Of a DNA stretch of 64,000 nt, positions 1 through 9,594 are shown piece after piece (the first letter of the stretch is position 1; each line of letters starts with the position of its first letter). The position numbers were made by a program, and so were the translations under genes. The notes under the pieces were generated by a model. The model had not been told where the DNA came from, ran no database searches, and worked only from the letters and a program-made list of their open reading frames with translations. The DNA lies in NCBI GenBank assembly GCA_030770425.1, contig JASJFT010000024.1, positions 248,001 to 312,000 of the forward strand, written 5' to 3'. The DNA is from Darksidea phi (taxonomy: Eukaryota; Ascomycota; Dothideomycetes; Pleosporales; Lentitheciaceae).

Positions 1-351
1 CTTGATTCCCGTTTTCGGTCGAACAACGGATTAGGTGGTCGCATCATTCTTTTGGGCGATGGTACCGAGCTGACAACCGAAGCGTCCGATGCTGAGATGT
101 TCGACAATGATAACGAAGACAAAGATCTCGACTCGCAGGTAGATAAGTTCAGGACGGATGGATCTAACGGCACGCCAAATGCACGCGAAGAAACACCTGG
201 TCCACAGTCCAAACCTACCCACGCCGTCGCAGAATCCCCTTCATCTATGAAGACGAAGAAATCGGAGAGCGCCGAACCGCCCCCCGCAGCAGGCAAGGAT
301 ACGACTCAGCCAGAAAAGCTCACGGCTGGCACTCCCGCAAGCGAGAAGTAG
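1..351 (+). CDS. C-terminal end of a probable protein phosphatase 2C (PTC2/PTC3-like), partial
   Basis: The frame is open from base 1 to the TAG at 349-351, so this is the 3' end of a gene that begins left of the window. The visible 116 residues contain GGRIILLGDGTEL followed by an acidic stretch (DAEMFDNDNEDKDLDSQV) and a low-complexity Ser/Pro/Lys tail. The RIILLGDGTE motif and the following acidic segment recall the C-terminal extension of fungal PP2C Ser/Thr phosphatases of the PTC2/PTC3 type, which dephosphorylate stress and checkpoint kinases. The catalytic metal-binding domain itself is outside the window, so the assignment rests on the tail alone and is from memory of the family. Confidence 0.55.
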   Translation, partial: LDSRFRSNNGLGGRIILLGDGTELTTEASDAEMFDNDNEDKDLDSQVDKFRTDGSNGTPNAREETPGPQSKPTHAVAESPSSMKTKKSESAEPPPAAGKDTTQPEKLTAGTPASEK

Positions 352-805
352 CTATTAGAAGTAGTTGTTGCACGCTTTAGGGCCTCGGCTCACGGCTAAT
401 GTTCACGACGTTATAAGGCAATGATGGGTCGGGATGTTGGGGTTTCTGCGACTTTGGTTTTCTGGAAGGGTATGCAGAGTCACTGGTGGAGGTCATATGA
501 GACATCGACGATACTAAGGGCCAATCAATCACGCAATGATACCTGGTGCGCTTGTAAGATGGCGTAGCCCCTTTTTAAGTCCCTCCCTGGTTCGTTTTCA
601 TAGTGTTTTAGCGGTGTAGTTTGTCGTTTCTTTGATAGAGCCTGGAGAGATGAGTTGTAGCACTGGTGCGTGATAGGGATTGGCATTTGGAGATCGGTGG
701 CGGTATGTCACAATCTACTCCCCCTTCTGGAGGTCTTCTATAACATGTTGAAGGTTGATTCTACAGTCTCACTAAACCATATCCTTCGACCCGACACGCT
801 ATTAT
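352..805. other. Intergenic, convergent 3' regions
   Basis: This 454-bp stretch lies between two convergent gene ends. I see no coding signal or repeat in it. It presumably holds the 3' untranslated regions and polyadenylation sites of the PP2C-like gene and of the FMN dehydrogenase. Confidence 0.5.
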
Positions 806-2280
806 CTACAGTTTCGCTGTCACAGGTATCAATGGATAATTCTTCGGTCCGCTCTCTAACGCACTTCGATCAATCTCGCCCACATTCTTATACCCAGCTA
901 CATTGAGCAGTATGTCAAACTCGGCAAGTAGGCTCTTCATGACATGTCGTACGCCAACTTCGCCCATGATGGAGAGACCCCATATCCACAAGCGACCCAC
1001 GAAGACGAATTTCGCACCTAATGCGAGCGCTTTAAACACGTCGGACGCGCTGCGAACGCCTGAGTCGAACATTATGGTCGTCGCGTCGCCGACAGCTAAT
1101 CATGTTAATTTTGTTGCCCCATCGCCTTGGAGTATAGAACATTGCTCACCGTCAACCATCTTCTCTAGAGCATCGAGGCTCGCGACTGCACCGTCGACTT
1201 GTCTACCCGCGTGATTACTCGCTACAATCCCGTCCACTGCTAATTCCACCGCTATTTTCGCCTCATCCGCACTTTGAATCCCTTTCAAACAAAACGGTTT
1301 TCCGCCGCTAAGTTCTTTCCAGAGAGCCATCACCCACTTCACTCTCTCCCACGTATGGGCGCGCCCATGCCACACATTGTCGATCCACAGTGCGCCTGCT
1401 TCATTGGGCTGGATGGTCGGGTCAATATCGTGTTCCCGAAGGCGTTGCTGGAAGACTGGGTCGCTGAGACCAAGATCGGCGCCGGTCCCATGGTAGAAGG
1501 CGTAGTTTGAGACGGCGATGTCATCGTGGCGCCAGCCTAGCTGCCAGGTATCGAGAGTGAGGATGCATGCAGTGAATCCGTTTCTGACAGCGCGAGTAAG
1601 GAGGCTCTTGGTAAGCTCATCGTCGTGCGGCATATACAATTGGAAAAATCGTACGCCCCCTGTCTCACTTGCCATCTCATCATTCGCCTTTCCAACATCC
1701 TCAATAGGCTGCGAGCCCGCCGTCGACAAGCAATACGGCAATCCCAATTCGCCAGCTACTTTCGCAACGGGAAGCTCACCCAGTGGATGGTAGATCTTGT
1801 TGATACCGATGGGCGCGAAGCCGATGGGCGCTGGGACGCGGTGGCCGAAGAGGGTAGTTGCGGTGTCGCGTTTGTTGGTGTCGACCAGCATGCGGGGAAT
1901 GATGCGGTGCCGGTAGAAGGCTTGTCTGTTCACCGTGTGGGTGTGGGATTGGCCAGCGTTGGAGGAGGCGTAAAACCAGCCATTCTGCGTCAGCTTGCTC
2001 TTCGCGAGTTCTTCCAGCTGACCGGGATCTGGGAAGACGAGGTATTAGCAGGGCGAGTACGGCCGACCAAAGGAATGAATAGCAACAAGGGAGATGCTGA
2101 CGAGGGGTCCTCATGCGCTCTTGTCTTGATAGGATGCTAGTTTGGCCGTAAAGAGGGCTTGGATTTACCTGTGTTGAAGAGTGGAACTTCGCCAGCGTTA
2201 CTCTTCCAGAAATTCTGGCGTTGATAAAGGGCGTATTGGGGAGTTGAGCGGGAATCGCGGTTGGGATTCTTGGGATCCAT
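806..2280 (-). CDS. FMN-dependent 2-hydroxyacid dehydrogenase / lactate monooxygenase-like oxidase
   Basis: Three exons: 2280-2169, 2028-1150, 1095-806, giving 426 residues. The introns (140 and 54 bp) are GT-AG and restore frame: residues read FNT-DPGQL across the first and KMVD-AVGDA across the second. The protein is a TIM-barrel flavoprotein of the L-lactate oxidase / cytochrome b2 / glycolate oxidase family, which oxidises 2-hydroxy acids using FMN. Visible motifs are FFQLY (165-169), the active-site segment SNHAGRQVDG (from 308) with the proton-abstracting His and the substrate-binding Arg, and the FMN-phosphate segment DSGVRSASDVFKALALGA. The C-terminal sequence SLLAEFDILLNVAGYKN is closest to lactate 2-monooxygenases. 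No cytochrome b5 domain is present, so it is not cytochrome b2 itself. One oddity: most family members have SNHGGRQ rather than SNHAGRQ. Substrate is not deducible. Confidence 0.9.
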
Positions 2281-2851
2281 GCTCAACTGACTTGCCAGTT
2301 TGGAAGGATGCCGTGGAAGATTGAACAGCGCCTGGAGTGCGGTGAGGAACCGTCGACCTGCGCATTCACACGTTGGAATAAGGTGTCGACCATAGAGTAA
2401 CCTTGCGCATTTGTGACGCCATTGACGTTCGGCAGAGACGCGATGACTTCCGAAGATTGCCAATCCGTCATTTCTACGACACCTCGATTCCCATCAACCG
2501 TTGAATTGCAAATTGCGGAAACTGTGTCGTCCTCCCAGGGTAGTTTGAAGAGCCTTGATAGCCATGGATGTTCGCCAGTAAGCTGGGGTGCATTCTCTTG
2601 GTAGAGACAAGTTGACAGCATCTGGATTTGGTGACCGCCCGAGCTGAACCGTGGGAGACAAGACCTGGTCCATGTGACTGACGTTCCTGACACATGTATG
2701 GAGCCAATCGGAGCTGGCCCGCCAAGCTTCGTCTTTCAAATGCTACTCCAACGCCAGCCGTAACCTACAAAGCAACACTCCGCTCGTCTTGCTCAAGACT
2801 GTGGAAGTGTAGCAGCCTCTCAAGGGACACGCTGCGCACAGCTTCGCGGAC
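2281..2851. promoter_or_regulatory. Divergent intergenic region between the FMN dehydrogenase and LST8
   Basis: This 571-bp interval separates two divergently transcribed genes and must contain both promoters. Short open frames occur on the minus strand (for example 2494-2739), but none shows a recognisable domain or a convincing exon chain, so I do not call a gene. The 5' leader of the FMN dehydrogenase probably occupies part of it. Confidence 0.45.
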
Positions 2852-3983
2852 ATGTCGGTGATTCTCTGTACCGGTAAGTCGATGTCTGCAGCCGTCGACC
2901 GTGTCTCTCGCGTATACGCTCTTGCGGGCGACCGGGCTGCGTGATCCCATACCATGCACTGACAGTTTCCAGCTGGCTACGACCACACGATCCGGTTCTG
3001 GGAAGCCCTTTCCGGCATCTGCTCGCGCACGATTCCTCACCCCGACTCGCAGGTCAATCGCCTCTGCATCTCCCCCGACAAGCGTTTCCTTGCCGCGGCG
3101 GGACACCACACAGTCAAGCTCTATGAAATCAAGTCTACGAACCCGAACCCCGTGCTCACCTTCGAAGGCCATACCTCAAACATCACGGGTGTCGCATTCC
3201 ACTGTGAGGGGAAATGGATGGTGACGAGCTCCGAGGACGGTACGGTCAAGATCTGGGATACGAGAACGGGCAGCGTGCAACGCAACTATACCCATGGCAC
3301 TCCGGTCAATGATGTCGTCATTCACCCTAATCAGGGAGAATTAATCAGCTGCGATCGCGGTGGGAATGTCAGGATTTGGGATCTGGGAGAGAACAAGTGC
3401 TCGCATCAGCTCATTCCTGAGGATGATGTCTCGGTATCCAGCGTTACCGTTGCTAGCGATGGTTCTATGCTGTGCGCGGGGAACAATACGGTACGGTCGC
3501 CATGTCTTTTAGCGACTTGACGGCAACTAACGAACCTAGGGCAACGTCTACGTCTGGCGCATGATCCAGCGCGCCGACGTAACCTCCCTCGTTCCCGTTT
3601 GCAAATTCCTTGCCCACACGACCTACATAACCCGCGTCCTCCTCTCCCCCGACGTCCGCCACCTAGCCACCTGCAGCGCCGACCACACAGCTAGAATCTG
3701 GTCCGTCGACAGCTCACATCCGCACCAAATGGCGCCGGACCTGGCTGTCGCCGCTGCAGACCGCGACCCCAATGCGTTTCCGCTTGAGACCACCCTATCC
3801 GGCCACCAGCGCTGGGTTTGGGATTGCGCCTTTAGCGCCGACTCTGCCTATCTGGTAACCGCATGCTCAGACCACTATGCGCGGCTCTGGGAGCTGAACA
3901 GCCAGTCCATCATCAGGCAGTATAACGGACACCATCGAGGCGCTGTTTGCGTTGCCCTTAACGATACTGCTGTCGGGAATTGA
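2852..3983 (+). CDS. lst8: TOR complex WD40 subunit LST8
   Basis: Three exons: 2852-2873 (22 bp), 2973-3490 and 3540-3983, giving 327 residues, the usual LST8 length. Splicing yields MSVILCTAGYDHTIRFWEAL at the N-terminus, matching the family start MSVIL..AGYDHTIRFWE; this fixes the tiny first exon. The protein is a seven-blade WD40 propeller. Visible blades end in VKLYEI, VKIWDT, VRIWDL, VYVWRM, ARIWSV and ARLWEL, and the very conserved runs VNDVVIHPNQGELISCD and WMVTSSEDGTVKIWD are intact. In yeasts LST8 binds the kinase domain of TOR in both TORC1 and TORC2 and stabilises it, acting on vacuolar and plasma-membrane pools. Nothing looks broken. Confidence 0.95.
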
Positions 3984-4756
3984 GCGGAATAAGGTGGTAG
4001 CTTCCATCTCTTTTCGGAATCTGTGTTTGCATCAGCGTCGGCGTTAGATCGGGATCTGGGCGTATGAGCGAGACTAACTGTATTGGCTAAGGCTAGGGAA
4101 AGGCCGTTTTTTTTTCTCTTTGGGGTTTTGGAGCGATAGAGTGTAGTAATGGCGATTGTCTCTGGAAAGAAACACCATCAATGCACCATTCGGCGGGGAG
4201 TCTGGGGAATGGTGTTATTTTCGGAGACAGCCGACTGAGTCCCATGTTTTGACGGTAGGCTAAAGGTTGAAATATAAGAGATGGCCATCTGGGGTATATC
4301 CGCGATGCATACATGAATCCATGAAGAATTTCTTCGCATTCCGACTGAATTAGACCGTCCTGCCTGGATTTACTCGCTCAACCTACTTCTCAAAAAAAAA
4401 GTCAACCTGTGCCCTCTAAACATCTCCTCCACACCCTTCTTCCGATCAAAAAAGCCGACCCAAAATGTAGAGCTACAATACAATCTGTACCCCAACTAGA
4501 GAAGTAAATAGACACGCCACCAGGGCAAACAAAAACCCGTAACACTTTGCAGGGAAAACGCTCCAAATGCTCGCTCGCCAAAACGCAAGGCGCATGTCCT
4601 AAAACTAGCCCAGCTATGAATAAAATATTAGAAGTGATGAGAAACAACAACCCCCCCAAAGATTAGAACTGATGCAGCAGGGTAGAATATACGAAATGCA
4701 CAGCAACGCTAGCTGTAAAGCTCGCCAGCGCACTCCCAACACTTCCTTTGTACATC
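3984..4756. other. Intergenic, convergent 3' regions
   Basis: This 773-bp stretch lies between the LST8 stop codon and the minus-strand reading frame ending at 4757. It includes short A-runs near 4390-4400. No coding exon or RNA gene is apparent. Confidence 0.5.
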
Positions 4757-5155
4757 TCAACGGCCCAGGAGTCCGGAGAACCAATTCGCGAAATGCTTCG
4801 AGCTTGTGCTCGGCGTGAAGCTCAACGCGCTATCCGAATTTCTCTCAGGCGACAGCGGACTGGACGATACTATCGGGACTGACATGCCGCGCGCACGACC
4901 GGTCGGAGGGGTCTTCGGACTTGGTTGCTTCTTGTCTCGTGGTCCGAACAATACTGACTTATGCGTGCGGCGCTCCGGCGTATCTTGTTTTGACGGGGAT
5001 CGGGATAATCTGAGTGCAAGAGTCGGGGTAGGCGTACCCCTAGTTGTAGTTGCTGAATTCGGTCTCGATCCATCAATATCCTGCGAGAACTCTGCCATGG
5101 ACGCTGAATCCACAAGTCGAATAGTTGGCGTCTTGTCGTCCGCCCCGTCCGTCAT
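4757..5155 (-). CDS. Hypothetical Ser/Pro-rich ORF, or alternative last exon of BUD6
   Basis: From the ATG at 5155 the frame codes 132 residues, rich in Ser, Pro, Thr and basic residues, ending HFANWFSGLLGR. The frame is in fact open upstream to about 5266 without an ATG. An alternative reading is that it is the last exon of BUD6. A GT at about 5324-5323 (after the codons for QTPE), a good branch-point match GCTGATAC and an AG ending TGCATGTAG at about 5255 would join BUD6 in frame to DLLQLKYTVRPW. The GTGCCA donor is a weak match to the fungal consensus, so I keep BUD6 with its own stop codon. No domain is recognised in this segment. Confidence 0.3.
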   Translation of the reverse strand: MTDGADDKTPTIRLVDSASMAEFSQDIDGSRPNSATTTRGTPTPTLALRLSRSPSKQDTPERRTHKSVLFGPRDKKQPSPKTPPTGRARGMSVPIVSSSPLSPERNSDSALSFTPSTSSKHFANWFSGLLGR

Positions 5156-5309
5156 AATGGGGCTCGACAATCCCGAAGAACTGGTCACAGGGATCGTGAG
5201 CGGAAGAGCAGCCCTAACCCAAGGACGAACTGTATATTTGAGTTGTAACAGGTCTACATGCAAGTATCAGCACGAACCAAGAGCGGGTGGCATAAGGATA
5301 GCGAAAGGG

Positions 5310-8300
5310 TTATGCGGGGCTAGTGGCACCTTCAGGTGTCTGCGCCCGCTCTGCCTTTGCCTCCCGGTCTGGCGGTGCTTCGGCGGCGACATTGTTCTCC
5401 TCGGTTGCTGCGGCGAACTCAGCAGCCTGTTTTTCTGCTCTAGCTCTTGCCCTCTCGGCCTGCCTTGCATGATTCTCTTTACGGGCACGTTCATCTTTAG
5501 CTATACGTAGACGCTCTGCTTCCTCGACACCGCCTGTTTTCTTGAGTTTGCCTTCCTCGACGAAGCTACCAAGCTCTTTCTTGAATTCACCTTCGCGTCT
5601 GTTCTCAAGCTCCCGCTGGCGAGCCTTCTCTGCTCGCTCAATGGCTTCCAACCTGCTTTCGTGGTTCGGTTGGAGTGCCTTGACCTCTCCCAGGACTCCG
5701 TCTCGAGCCTGACGAGGATCAAGTGCCTTGTCATAAGAAACAGCATTGAGCAAGTTTCGTCCTGAAGCAGAGCGCATGCCTCCTTTTCCAACTTGTTCCT
5801 TCTCATTCTCAAGATTCTGCTGCTTAGTGGCCTGTTCCACAAGCTCAAGAGTTTGCGCAGCTTTTTCCAGGTCGTCTTGCAAATCAGCAGCCAGTTCTTC
5901 CTGCATCGTCAGCAAGTCTCGCTCCTCGCAAACAGTCTGTAGCTCCTGTTCCCATATCTTGGTCCAGACTGGCTTCTCCTTGGTCAAGTACTCTTGAAGT
6001 TTCTTGAGTTCAGCGGTCGCGATTGATAGATCCTTCGCCGTAGTCTCGAGCTGGCGGGGTAAAGGCCGAACACCGCGCGCCACAACGTCTTTGCGTAGAT
6101 CTTCGACCAGATCTTGCAGGTCGTCCACACGATTGACAATCTTTTCAGAGTCCTCCTGGAGCGTCTTTTTCCCGGCATTGACATATGCACGGCCGCTGTC
6201 GCCATCAAGAGTAGGCAGTGCGGCTTTGATTGCCGTCGATTTAATGGCAGTGGCTTTGGCTCGGATACCCGACATGTTATCTTTGATGTCAGTGACAAAA
6301 GAATTGAAGGTTTGACGCATGACGGCGATGTCTCTGCGCATGGACTGGACTTCACCGAGCTGCGCCGCTTTAGACACGGGAAGGTCTGCAGAACCACCTG
6401 AAGGAAATGACGATCGAGGGGCTGCGGGGCTTCGTGATGAAGACAACGTCGGCGCGGCAGCAATTCCGGCAATCTCCTTTGCGGCATGTTGTTGGCGTTC
6501 AGCAACACGTTGGATCGCTGTTTGTTGTTCTTCCACAATGGTCTTCATGCTCTCCATGACCCGAGTCAGCCCGTTGAACCTATCGTCAATGTGATGTTTG
6601 ACCTCGTCGAGTTGCTCTACGTTCAGAACGAGAACCGATCTATCCTTTATATCATTGATATCCTCTAGCTCATAGCGAACACCTGAAACGGGGTCCTGAA
6701 TGTGGATCTCTGGAAGCTCGCCGTTGCGATGGGTGTCCCAAGCAAACTTTTCGATGAACGCAAGCTGGAGCCGCCCAATTGAAAAGTCCGAGCCGTCCGG
6801 AAAAACGTATTTCTTGATCTTGCTCTTGTATTGCAAGAACAATACAAGCTCTCGCCCAGGTTGGGGCGATTGCTCTGGGACAAAAGGTTCCGGTTGTGGG
6901 GAGGGGGTTTTTATTCTTCGTGAACCATGTCTCGCTGGTACACCGGCGGGCCTTCGAGCTTCCTTTACAGGCGATTCAGAAGGAAGCTCGATTGGCTCGC
7001 TCAACGGTCCGCTGATAGTGGCACCAAGCACGGGCTGGTCGACCTCAGGAAATTTAGGTGCAGCCAGCTTATCCTCGGGAGTTTTCTGGACGGGGCTATC
7101 CTCAGGCAATGGTTCTTGGGGAGGTTTGATGCTCGGGGCAGAGCTTTGAGAACTTTCCTCAGAGATGCGCCTGGGTACGTCGTTCGTCTTGTCAAATCCG
7201 ATATCAACTGCGGGTCTGGAGCGTTGTCGACTGTGGAGCATTGAACCTCTCACGCGTACGGCGTTCATAGACTCGCGAACATCTCTCCCACGATTCGGGA
7301 TGGGCGAGTTCTGTACAGGGGGAAGCGGTATGCCGTTCGTGCCCAGGTGTTTTTGAATTTGATATGCAGAAAATCGGCGCGAAGCCCTCCTTTCCAACTC
7401 GCCTCCTCGTTGCAAAGCTGCCAAAGCGTCCTCTTGTTTCGGCGGCGGTGGTGGAGGGGGGAAGTCGATGGGGTGATTGGGCTGTTGTCTTGGTTGAGGA
7501 GCATTTGGCATCGGATCTTCGGAAGGATAAGGCGCAATGACGGGCATTTGTTGCATAGTGTTGCTAGAGAGAGAGGAATCTGTCGAGAGCTGGCTCGCAT
7601 TTGTCGCGCGGTTTGCTCGCGGGTTCGATGGTAACGAATCAAACTTATTTGGTGATGCCCGGCCTGGGACTGATGAGGAACGAGGAGGAAGGTCAGGGCC
7701 TCCTTCAATCAGATCTGAGCCCTCCTGTCGGGTCGGAAGCCGAGTACTCGCAGCCCGCGCCTGCTGTGGCTCTTCCAATTCAAGACTGCTACCGATGCTT
7801 CCCTGCCTTGGACTGCCCCCATTCATGGACCCGGGCGCTCCGCCACGCTGCCGTAACCGCTGTTGCTTCTTCTTCAGCCCATGTAGTAAATTAATTATGA
7901 TGTCGCGTATACGTGGCAAGAAGTTATCGAGGCTCGACTGCGAGGCCTCCTGGCTGAGCGTTTCCTCTAGGATACCGCGTAGTAGCTCTGGAACGTTGCC
8001 AAGGTCATGCGTATCGACTCCGATGGCGTTGAAGGCGCGGGAGGCAATGTTGAACTCATAGCCCAGGCGCACGTAGACGTCTGAGACTTCGCTTTCGGTG
8101 GCGGTCCCCCGGGACCATAATGTGAGTGTTTCGAGCAGCTGTTTCGTGGCGACAAGCAGGTGGGTAACTGGCTGGCGTAAGCATGCGGGCCATGATAGAG
8201 ATGGGGGGATAGCTACCTGATTTCTCTATTTGGCTGAGCTGCTGTTGCGGCTGCATGGCGGAGGTCAGCGAGGGACGTATGTGTTAGGGCGACAGAGGTA

Positions 8301-8525
8301 TGAGAGGAATGCACGGGCGGGTAGTGAGTATTGCGCACTCACCGTCTGCTGGGTTCGCCTGGAATGCGCTCCGCGTGACGAACCCTTGCTGGACGCCTGT
8401 GAAGGCGCATACTCCTCAGTGAGGGTCATGCTGGACGCTGATGAGGGTGGGTAGAGAGTGGCGTCCGAGTCGCGGGAAGGCAGTGGTCGGCTTGCGGTGG
8501 ACGAGGGGGACGGGGTGGAGTGCAT
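5310..8525 (-). CDS. bud6: Bud site selection protein 6 / actin-interacting protein AIP3
   Basis: Exons 8525-8343, 8250-8217 and 8167-5310 give 1,024 residues. Splicing joins RTQQT-PQQQLSQIEKS-VTHLLVATKQLLETLTLWS, the conserved N-terminal helical segment of Bud6, so the small 34-bp exon is well supported. The first ATG in the 5' exon is 8525; an upstream in-frame TTG is not needed. BUD6 is a polarisome component that binds actin monomers and activates formins, nucleating actin cables at the hyphal tip and septum. After a long Pro/Ser-rich linker, a conserved AIP3 core begins near residue 508 (LVLFLQYKSKIKKYVFPDG, then HRNGELPEIHIQDPVSGVRYEL). It is followed by long coiled coils and a very basic and acidic C-terminal helix rich in Arg, Lys, Glu and Ala. 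A possible alternative 3' exon is described under 4757-5155. Confidence 0.93.
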
Positions 8526-9594
8526 GAGTGGTGTTGGACGTGTGTCGTGTGTCGATGCATGTGTGAACAGCTCTAGTCGTGATGCCAAGGACGGCTCGAG
8601 TGTTTAAGCGGGAAGCGGAAGTCACCCACGCCGTCCAACCACCGTGACATGTACTTGGCGCGGGAGCCCGTGGCCGTCACCATCGGGTTACCGTGTGGAC
8701 TACCTATTCTGAGCGCTTCCGAGGGCGATACTTCCCACGGACAGCTCCGTTCGACGTGGGACGCCGGCGTGGCGACAACCGCATACAACAGCCGGCCGGC
8801 CCCAGATATCCAGAAAGCGGCGTTTCAGCATGCTGCGTGCGTCATGGCACTACTGCCACTGTCTCTGTGTATCTGCTATGGGGCGGTTTTTTGATTGTTC
8901 GGTGTTTAGGGACAACACGGTGTAGGCAATCCGGGTTGATGCACATCCAATGTCCATAAATTCGCTGTTCGTAAACCTGCGCTGGACTCTGCGCATGTAC
9001 ACGCTGAACTCCGGCCAAAGCGAACAGTCGTGCGTAGTTTTAGAGATGGCCTTCAACTGCCTATAGTAGGCCTGGAGTATTGTCTCCTCAGTGGGCGAGG
9101 CAGCGCTAAGCCCTAACTGGTGCATACCCGCACCTTCTTGACCGTTGCACCGCACCTTAGCATCGCAACCACTGCTTGCCTGCACTCCGCTTCGTGCTCC
9201 TCTGCGACAGTCTCCCGCAGTGTACCCTCCCCCAGCGATAGCCCCAGCGTTTCAAACGCCGCCCACACCCCCCTCACACCGGTCGCACGCTGTGGCTGTC
9301 TTGGCCGCGGTTCCGCTCCGCCCCCCCCCGGCGTGCGCCATCCAGCGCTCGCAGCTGTTTCACCATTTGCAGATCCCCGCCAAGGCGCGCTCTCGCTCTC
9401 GCACCTCACCTCACCTCCCTGTAAACTTGTACAGCAACCACCTTTTCGCGCCGCAGCATCCGTCTGCCCTCCTCGCTGTCAGGCACCCGCTGTCATCCTT
9501 TTCATTCTCGCGCCCAACCTCGCATTGGGCTTTCTGCGCTGCCTTCACCCATCGAGTCGGAGGAGAGGCCTCCTGCTCTCACGACAGCACTCCC
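8526..9594. promoter_or_regulatory. Divergent intergenic region between BUD6 and PBP1
   Basis: This 1,069-bp interval separates divergent BUD6 and PBP1. The half nearest PBP1 (about 9200-9590) is pyrimidine- and C-rich on the plus strand, as is common in promoters and leaders of highly expressed filamentous-fungal genes. Open frames here look like composition artefacts. I see no RNA gene. Confidence 0.45.

Noticed and set aside
2283..2739. Possible small minus-strand gene upstream of the FMN oxidase
   Set aside because: Several short frames exist but none has a domain or a convincing splice chain. It is more likely the 5' leader or promoter of the oxidase.
9120..9594. N-terminal extension of PBP1 upstream of 9595
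   Set aside because: The frame is open, but the residues are low-complexity Pro/Ser/Ala from a pyrimidine-rich promoter and there is no ATG before 9595 in that frame.
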